Below are positions 6,068 through 8,860 of a DNA stretch of 8,860 nt, in pieces (positions within the stretch are counted from its first letter, which is position 1; each line of letters starts with the position of its first letter). Origin of the DNA: an uncultured Oscillospiraceae bacterium. Lineage in GTDB: Bacteria; Bacillota; Clostridia; Oscillospirales; Ruminococcaceae. The notes under the pieces are model-generated. The model did not search any database. It was not told where the DNA came from and worked only from the letters and a program-made list of their open reading frames with translations. A program made the translations under genes and the position numbers. The stretch spans positions 1 to 8,860 of the forward strand of contig CAUDDP010000077.1 of assembly GCA_958448395.1 (NCBI GenBank), in the 5' to 3' direction.

Positions 6068-6097
6068 GAAAAAACAGAAACGAAAGGAAAGATGATC

Positions 6098-6316
6098 ATG
6101 AAAAAAACTTACAAAATTGAAGTGGACTGTGCGAACTGTGCAAACCTAATGGAGGATGCAGCAAGAAAAACTGCTGGTGTCAAAGAAGCAACCGTAAACT
6201 TCATGACACAGAAAATGATAGTCGAATTTGAGGAAGGGCAGGATGCTAAGACAATTATGCAGGCAGTTCGTAAGGCTTGTAAAAAGATAGAGGATGATTG
6301 TGAGGTTTATATCTGA
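6098..6316 (+). CDS. Stand-alone HMA-domain heavy-metal-binding protein (metallochaperone-like)
   Basis: This 72-residue protein is a single HMA fold. The metal site is VDCANCANL (9-17) with Cys11 and Cys14, followed by a predicted alpha-helix (MEDAARKT), the strand ATVNFMTQKMIVEF (33-46), and a second helix (AKTIMQAVRKACKKI, 52-66). The tail DDCEVYI holds a third cysteine. The DCANC form, with Asp before the first Cys, is typical of the N-terminal domain of Zn/Cd/Pb ATPases, not of copper chaperones. It probably captures the metal in the cytoplasm and delivers it to the ATPase encoded 119 bp downstream, which lacks its own metal domain. ATG 6098 is preferred because AAAGGA lies 9 bases upstream; ATG 6092 is too close to it. 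It is the first gene of the operon. Confidence 0.9.
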   Translation: MKKTYKIEVDCANCANLMEDAARKTAGVKEATVNFMTQKMIVEFEEGQDAKTIMQAVRKACKKIEDDCEVYI

Positions 6317-6328
6317 CCTTTCACAAAG

Positions 6329-6382
6329 TCAAGTTAGGCACCCCCTTAAGCAAGAGGAAACGCTGATGGGGTGCAACCTTGA
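6329..6382 (+). ncRNA. Long stem-loop in the HMA-ATPase intercistronic RNA
   Basis: GCACCCC (6338-6344) pairs with GGGGTGC (6368-6374). Below it, after a small internal bulge, TT (6334-6335) pairs with AA (6375-6376) and TCAAG (6329-6333) with CTTGA (6378-6382), giving 14 pairs in all. The 23-base top can form a further AGC/GCT pair set. There is no T-run after it, so it is not a classic terminator. It could be a processing or mRNA-stability element that sets the ratio of the small metal-binding protein to the ATPase, or a partial attenuator. Confidence 0.5.
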
Positions 6383-6386
6383 ATAT

Positions 6387-6417
6387 AACATATGAACAAT
6401 TGAACATATGATAATTG
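6387..6417. promoter_or_regulatory. Tandem AACATATG repeats before the ATPase (second operator candidate)
   Basis: AACATATGAACAATTG (6387-6402) is followed without a gap by AACATATGATAATTG (6403-6417). Each copy carries the AACATATG core of the palindrome at 6042-6067, so the operon has three copies of this 8-mer, all in control DNA. The pair can also be read as CATATG-nn-CAATTG-nn-CATATG, an interrupted palindrome. No good -35/-10 pair sits here, so the site may act as a roadblock or control an atypical promoter. Confidence 0.55.
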
Positions 6418-6435
6418 TATAGGAGAAACACGTTT

Positions 6436-8322
6436 ATGAATAAAAAACAAAAGAAAATACTGGTGCGTATTGTCATCACAGCAGTGATGTTAGTAGGGCT
6501 TTTTTTTGTACCGCTGACCGGAATCCCACAGCTCATTCTTTATTTGATCGCCTATCTGATAATCGGATATGATATTCTGCGTAAAGCGTTCAAAGGCATT
6601 CTGAACCGTAGAATATTTGATGAAAACTTTTTAATGGCAGTTGCTACAGTTGGTGCCTTTGCACTCGCTATTTACGAAAAAAGCGGCGATTACAATGAGG
6701 CAATTGCTGTAATGCTGTTCTATCAAATTGGAGAACTGTTTCAAAGTTATGCAGTCGGCAAGAGTCGCCGGAATATCAGTGCACTCATGGACATTCGTCC
6801 AGATTATGCTAACATTGAAAAAAACGGAAAGCTGGAAAAGGTTGACCCGGATGAAGTTAACATTGGCAGTATTATAGTCGTACAACCCGGCGAAAAAGTG
6901 CCGATTGATGGTACTGTCATAGAAGGAAACTCTAGTCTGAACACGAGTGCGTTGACAGGAGAAAGCCTTCCTCGTAAGGCAAAGGTCGGCGATGAAATTA
7001 TCAGCGGCTGCATCAATATGACAGGCGTTTTGAAAATTCAAACCACAAAAGAATTTAGTGAATCTACAGTTTCCAAAATTCTTGAACTTGTAGAAAATTC
7101 AAGTTCTCGTAAATCAAAATCAGAAAGTTTCATTTCTAAATTCGCAAAGATTTACACACCCGCTGTTTGCTATGGTGCACTTGCACTTGCTTTTCTTCCA
7201 CCACTTGTCCGTATGTTGTTTATGGGGCTGCCAGCTGAATGGGGCATATGGATTTATCGTGCATTAACCTTCTTGGTTATCAGCTGTCCATGTGCTTTGG
7301 TTATCAGTATTCCCTTAAGCTTTTTTGCTGGTATCGGAGGTGCAAGCAAAGAAGGCATTCTAATTAAGGGGTCAAATTATCTGGAAACACTTTCTCGTAC
7401 AAAATATGTGGTGTTTGATAAAACAGGAACACTAACACAAGGGGTATTTGAGGTAAACGATATCCATCACAGTGAGATGGAAAATGCAAAGCTGTTAGAG
7501 TATGCGGCGTTAGCAGAAAGTGCATCCTCACATCCGATCAGCAAAAGCCTTCAGCGTGCTTATGGAAAAGAAATTGATCGTTCCAGAGTCAGCGACATTG
7601 AAGAAATTAGCGGCAATGGCGTGCTTGCAAAGGTTGACGATATACCTGTAGCCGCAGGTAATGACAAACTGATGAAACGTCTGAATATTTCTTATGTAGC
7701 ATGTCATTCAGCAGGAACAATTATTCATATGGCTGTGAACGGCGAATATGCAGGTCATATTGTTATCTCCGATATTATAAAACCACACTCCAAAGAAGCA
7801 ATTGTTGCGTTAAAACACGCAGGTGTTGAAAAAACAGTTATGCTGACAGGTGATACAGCAAAGGTTGCAAATAAGGTTGCAGCCACACTTGGAATAGATC
7901 AGGTTTACAGTGAATTGCTTCCCAGTGATAAGGTTTCTAAGTTGGAAGAGCTGTTGGCAGTGAAAACAGAAAAGGCAAAGCTGGCTTTTGTCGGTGATGG
8001 TATTAACGATGCTCCTGTTCTTTCCAGAGCAGACATTGGAATCGCTATGGGTGCAATGGGTTCTGATGCAGCGATTGAAGCTGCTGATGTTGTCCTGATG
8101 GATGATGACCCTTTAAAGATTTCCAAGGCAATCAAAATTTCACGTAAATGTTTACGAATTGTATATCAAAACATTGTATTCGCCCTGGGAATCAAGTTTA
8201 TCTGTCTCGCTTTGGGTGCACTTGGATTTGCCAACATGTGGATTGCAATTTTTGCAGATGTCGGCGTTATGATCATTGCAGTGTTAAATGCAATTCGTGC
8301 ACTGCATGTAAAAAAATTATAA
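6436..8322 (+). CDS. cadA: P1B-2-type heavy-metal-exporting ATPase (Zn/Cd/Pb), without N-terminal metal domain
   Basis: This 628-residue membrane pump uses ATP to export soft divalent metals. Visible motifs: actuator TGES (174-177), the membrane metal site CPC (284-286) in TM6, phosphorylation site DKTGTLT (Asp328), the HP dipeptide of P1B pumps (SSHPI, 364-368), TGDTAKVA (471-478) and hinge GDGINDAP (520-527). Lys587 in TM7 (GIKFIC) and Asp608 in TM8 (FADVGVMI) match the residues that define the ZntA/CadA subgroup and exclude the copper subgroup. Eight membrane segments are recognisable (two near 10-47, two near 64-104, two near 240-300, two near 575-622). The protein starts directly with TM1, about 100 residues shorter than usual CadA/ZntA; the missing HMA domain is the separate upstream protein. 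ATG 6436 has AGGAG 10 bases upstream. Exact substrate (Zn, Cd or Pb) cannot be read off. Confidence 0.93.
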   Translation: MNKKQKKILVRIVITAVMLVGLFFVPLTGIPQLILYLIAYLIIGYDILRKAFKGILNRRIFDENFLMAVATVGAFALAIYEKSGDYNEAIAVMLFYQIGELFQSYAVGKSRRNISALMDIRPDYANIEKNGKLEKVDPDEVNIGSIIVVQPGEKVPIDGTVIEGNSSLNTSALTGESLPRKAKVGDEIISGCINMTGVLKIQTTKEFSESTVSKILELVENSSSRKSKSESFISKFAKIYTPAVCYGALALAFLPPLVRMLFMGLPAEWGIWIYRALTFLVISCPCALVISIPLSFFAGIGGASKEGILIKGSNYLETLSRTKYVVFDKTGTLTQGVFEVNDIHHSEMENAKLLEYAALAESASSHPISKSLQRAYGKEIDRSRVSDIEEISGNGVLAKVDDIPVAAGNDKLMKRLNISYVACHSAGTIIHMAVNGEYAGHIVISDIIKPHSKEAIVALKHAGVEKTVMLTGDTAKVANKVAATLGIDQVYSELLPSDKVSKLEELLAVKTEKAKLAFVGDGINDAPVLSRADIGIAMGAMGSDAAIEAADVVLMDDDPLKISKAIKISRKCLRIVYQNIVFALGIKFICLALGALGFANMWIAIFADVGVMIIAVLNAIRALHVKKL

Positions 8323-8353
8323 TATGCATTATATATCAAACAATAATCCTAAT

Positions 8354-8377
8354 AAACGTGAGTTCGACGAAAAAATA
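8354..8377 (+). repeat. 24-bp direct repeat, copy 1
   Basis: This 24-mer runs from AAACGTGAG to CGAAAAAATA with TTCGACGAA inside, and is identical to 8465-8488. The two copies are 111 bp apart and flank the hairpin at 8382-8444. It begins 31 bp after the ATPase stop codon. Confidence 0.85.
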
Positions 8378-8381
8378 AAAC

Positions 8382-8444
8382 TGTGCAGCAGCAGGTGAAT
8401 ACAGAAAGAATGCTATTCTGTATTTACCTGCGTTTTGCTGTGCA
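8382..8444. terminator. Long hairpin between the 24-bp repeats; probable bidirectional terminator
   Basis: GCAGGTGAATACAGAA (8391-8406) pairs over 16 positions with 8416-8431 (one G-U wobble in plus-strand RNA), with a 9-base loop. After a 4-base bulge (8432-8435), 8382-8390 pairs with 8436-8444 over 9 more positions, two of them wobbles in plus-strand RNA. In plus-strand RNA it is followed by TTTTCATCC, 60 bp after the ATPase stop. In minus-strand RNA the tail is GTTTTATTTTTTCG, a better terminator tail. It may end the metal operon, but it also looks like the core of a small mobile repeat. Confidence 0.55.
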
Positions 8445-8464
8445 TTTTCATCCTCTGTAGTATG

Positions 8465-8488
8465 AAACGTGAGTTCGACGAAAAAATA
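8465..8488 (+). repeat. 24-bp direct repeat, copy 2
   Basis: This is an exact second copy of the repeat at 8354-8377, on the other side of the hairpin. A 10-bp partial third copy follows at 8519-8528. Confidence 0.85.
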
Positions 8489-8518
8489 GAAAAATCCGCC
8501 AAAATCTGTTATACTGTA

Positions 8519-8539
8519 AGTTCGACGAGAATGCATTCT
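8519..8539 (+). repeat. Partial third repeat copy joined to a palindrome
   Basis: AGTTCGACGA (8519-8528) repeats the core of the 24-bp repeats. Its last base starts the perfect 12-bp palindrome AGAATGCATTCT (8528-8539). A similar AGAATGCTATTCT forms the loop area of the hairpin between the two full copies. Confidence 0.6.
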
Positions 8540-8594
8540 ACCGCTGCCAATCACAAACTGTGCCGGCAGAATCGCTTCGCTGTCTGCCTGTGTC

Positions 8595-8689
8595 CGCTGT
8601 CCGCCCTGTTTCGGTGTCCAAATTTGCAGCCAAACCACTCTAAATTTCTATATTCTATATCGTTTTGTTATTTTAGAGGGCGGACAGCG
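8595..8689. repeat. 13-bp perfect inverted repeat with a 69-base loop
   Basis: CGCTGTCCGCCCT (8595-8607) and AGGGCGGACAGCG (8677-8689) are exact inverted copies. The enclosed 69 bases are AT-rich, in contrast to the GC-rich arms. No terminator tail follows. This could be the ends of a very small element or a long-range RNA stem. Confidence 0.6.
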
Positions 8690-8736
8690 ACAGCTTGTTC
8701 CTCATTCCGCTACCAAAACTCTAATTGCAGCGTTTC

Positions 8737-8804
8737 GCAGGGGAAAGCTTGTCCCCTGCCCTTCCCTTTTGTCCCTTTGGGACATTTCCCCACACTGTGG
8801 GGAA
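8737..8804. other. Three consecutive hairpins (candidate structured RNA or mobile-element end)
   Basis: The first stem pairs GCAGGGGA (8737-8744) with TCCCCTGC (8752-8759). The second pairs TGTCCC (8770-8775) with GGGACA (8779-8784). The third pairs TTCCCCAC (8786-8793) with GTGGGGAA (8797-8804). All are perfect, the last two separated by a single base. There is no T-run after the last. I do not recognise a known RNA family. Confidence 0.5.
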
Positions 8805-8860
8805 TACCCCTCCGCCAAGCCAATGTCATTAACTTAAAACCGCCCTCGAATGGCAAGTAG

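Larger units (their letters stand above)
5751..6097. promoter_or_regulatory. Divergent control region between araC-type regulator and HMA/ATPase operon
   Basis: No gene is supported in these 347 bases. From left to right they hold the ribosome binding site and promoter of the regulator, a pair of TATTGTTG-containing repeats (5842-5853 and 5865-5876), a GC-richer block (about 5880-5950), a pair of CCATTTGGAAA repeats 21 bp apart, the plus-strand promoter, a 26-bp palindrome on its start site, and the ribosome binding site of the HMA gene. Sub-elements are listed separately. Confidence 0.8.
8323..8860. other. Repeat-rich region without a supported gene
   Basis: These 538 bases hold long open frames on both strands, but none has a convincing ribosome binding site, recognisable domain or protein-like composition. 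The stretch is dense in direct and inverted repeats, listed separately. From about 8540 on, the base composition turns GC-richer than in the metal genes. It is likely non-coding repeat DNA or the end of a mobile element that continues beyond the right edge. Confidence 0.6.

Noticed and set aside
5833..6099. Minus-strand open frame of 88 codons in the divergent control region
   Set aside because: It covers both promoters, the direct repeats and the palindrome, and no ribosome binding site precedes its start. The control-element reading explains the sequence better.
6384..6424. Separate promoter for the ATPase gene
   Set aside because: TATAAC, TATGAT and GATAAT occur, but none has a -35-like hexamer 16-18 bp upstream. 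TTGAAT at 6379-6384 is 22 bp from the nearest suitable -10.
8354..8488. CRISPR array
   Set aside because: There are only two full repeat copies of 24 bp, the 87-base spacer is a self-complementary hairpin, and no cas gene is visible.
8336..8638. Minus-strand open frame of 100 codons containing YFFVELTF twice
   Set aside because: The repeated peptide is just the translation of the two 24-bp DNA repeats, which happen to be in frame. There is no good ribosome binding site or recognisable domain, and the frame crosses the terminator-like hairpin.
8435..8860. Plus-strand open frame of 141 codons to the right edge
   Set aside because: It runs through several perfect hairpins and the 13-bp inverted repeat, is rich in Cys, Ser, Pro and Arg without a fold-like pattern, and has no ribosome binding site. 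It looks like chance coding in repeat DNA.

Overview
The window looks like chromosomal DNA of an anaerobic, low-to-moderate-GC Firmicute of class Clostridia, most plausibly a Ruminococcus-like member of the Oscillospiraceae. The case rests on an [FeFe]-hydrogenase maturase (HydE), a long-form ribosome hibernation factor, a RecD2-type helicase, strong AGGAGG-type ribosome binding sites and textbook sigma-A promoters with 17-bp spacers. The genus is an inference; no rRNA or species marker is present.

Left part (1-4575), all on the minus strand: from right to left come a GT28 glycolipid glycosyltransferase with its own promoter, hpf with its own promoter and terminator, then hydE and an Ogt-type DNA repair methyltransferase in tight succession. 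A strong terminator overlaps the ogt stop codon. After it, a likely separate transcript carries a small single-pass membrane protein of unknown function and recD2, which runs off the left edge with only about its first 110 codons present. This part looks like a stable housekeeping chromosome segment.

Middle part (about 4600-8325), a metal-homeostasis cassette that reads as more AT-rich: an AraC-family regulator on the minus strand, a 347-bp divergent control region, and on the plus strand a 72-residue stand-alone HMA metallochaperone followed by a P1B-type (Zn/Cd/Pb) ATPase that lacks its own metal-binding domain. The transporter and its metal-binding domain are thus split into two genes. The control DNA is rich: two back-to-back promoters, a pair of 11-bp direct repeats exactly 21 bp apart upstream of the plus -35 box (the geometry expected for an AraC-type activator), a 26-bp near-perfect palindrome on the transcription start (a repressor-type operator), and, between the two plus-strand genes, a long stem-loop followed by two tandem 15/16-bp repeats sharing the AACATATG core of that palindrome. 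The simplest model is metal-responsive control by the divergent AraC protein plus a second palindrome-binding repressor (ArsR/SmtB-like in appearance) encoded elsewhere.

Right part (8326-8860) has no gene I can support. It holds two identical 24-bp direct repeats flanking a 25-bp-stem hairpin, a third partial copy of the repeat, a 13-bp inverted repeat with a long loop, and three consecutive hairpins. It looks like dispersed intergenic repeat or mobile-element DNA and may mark the edge of the acquired cassette.
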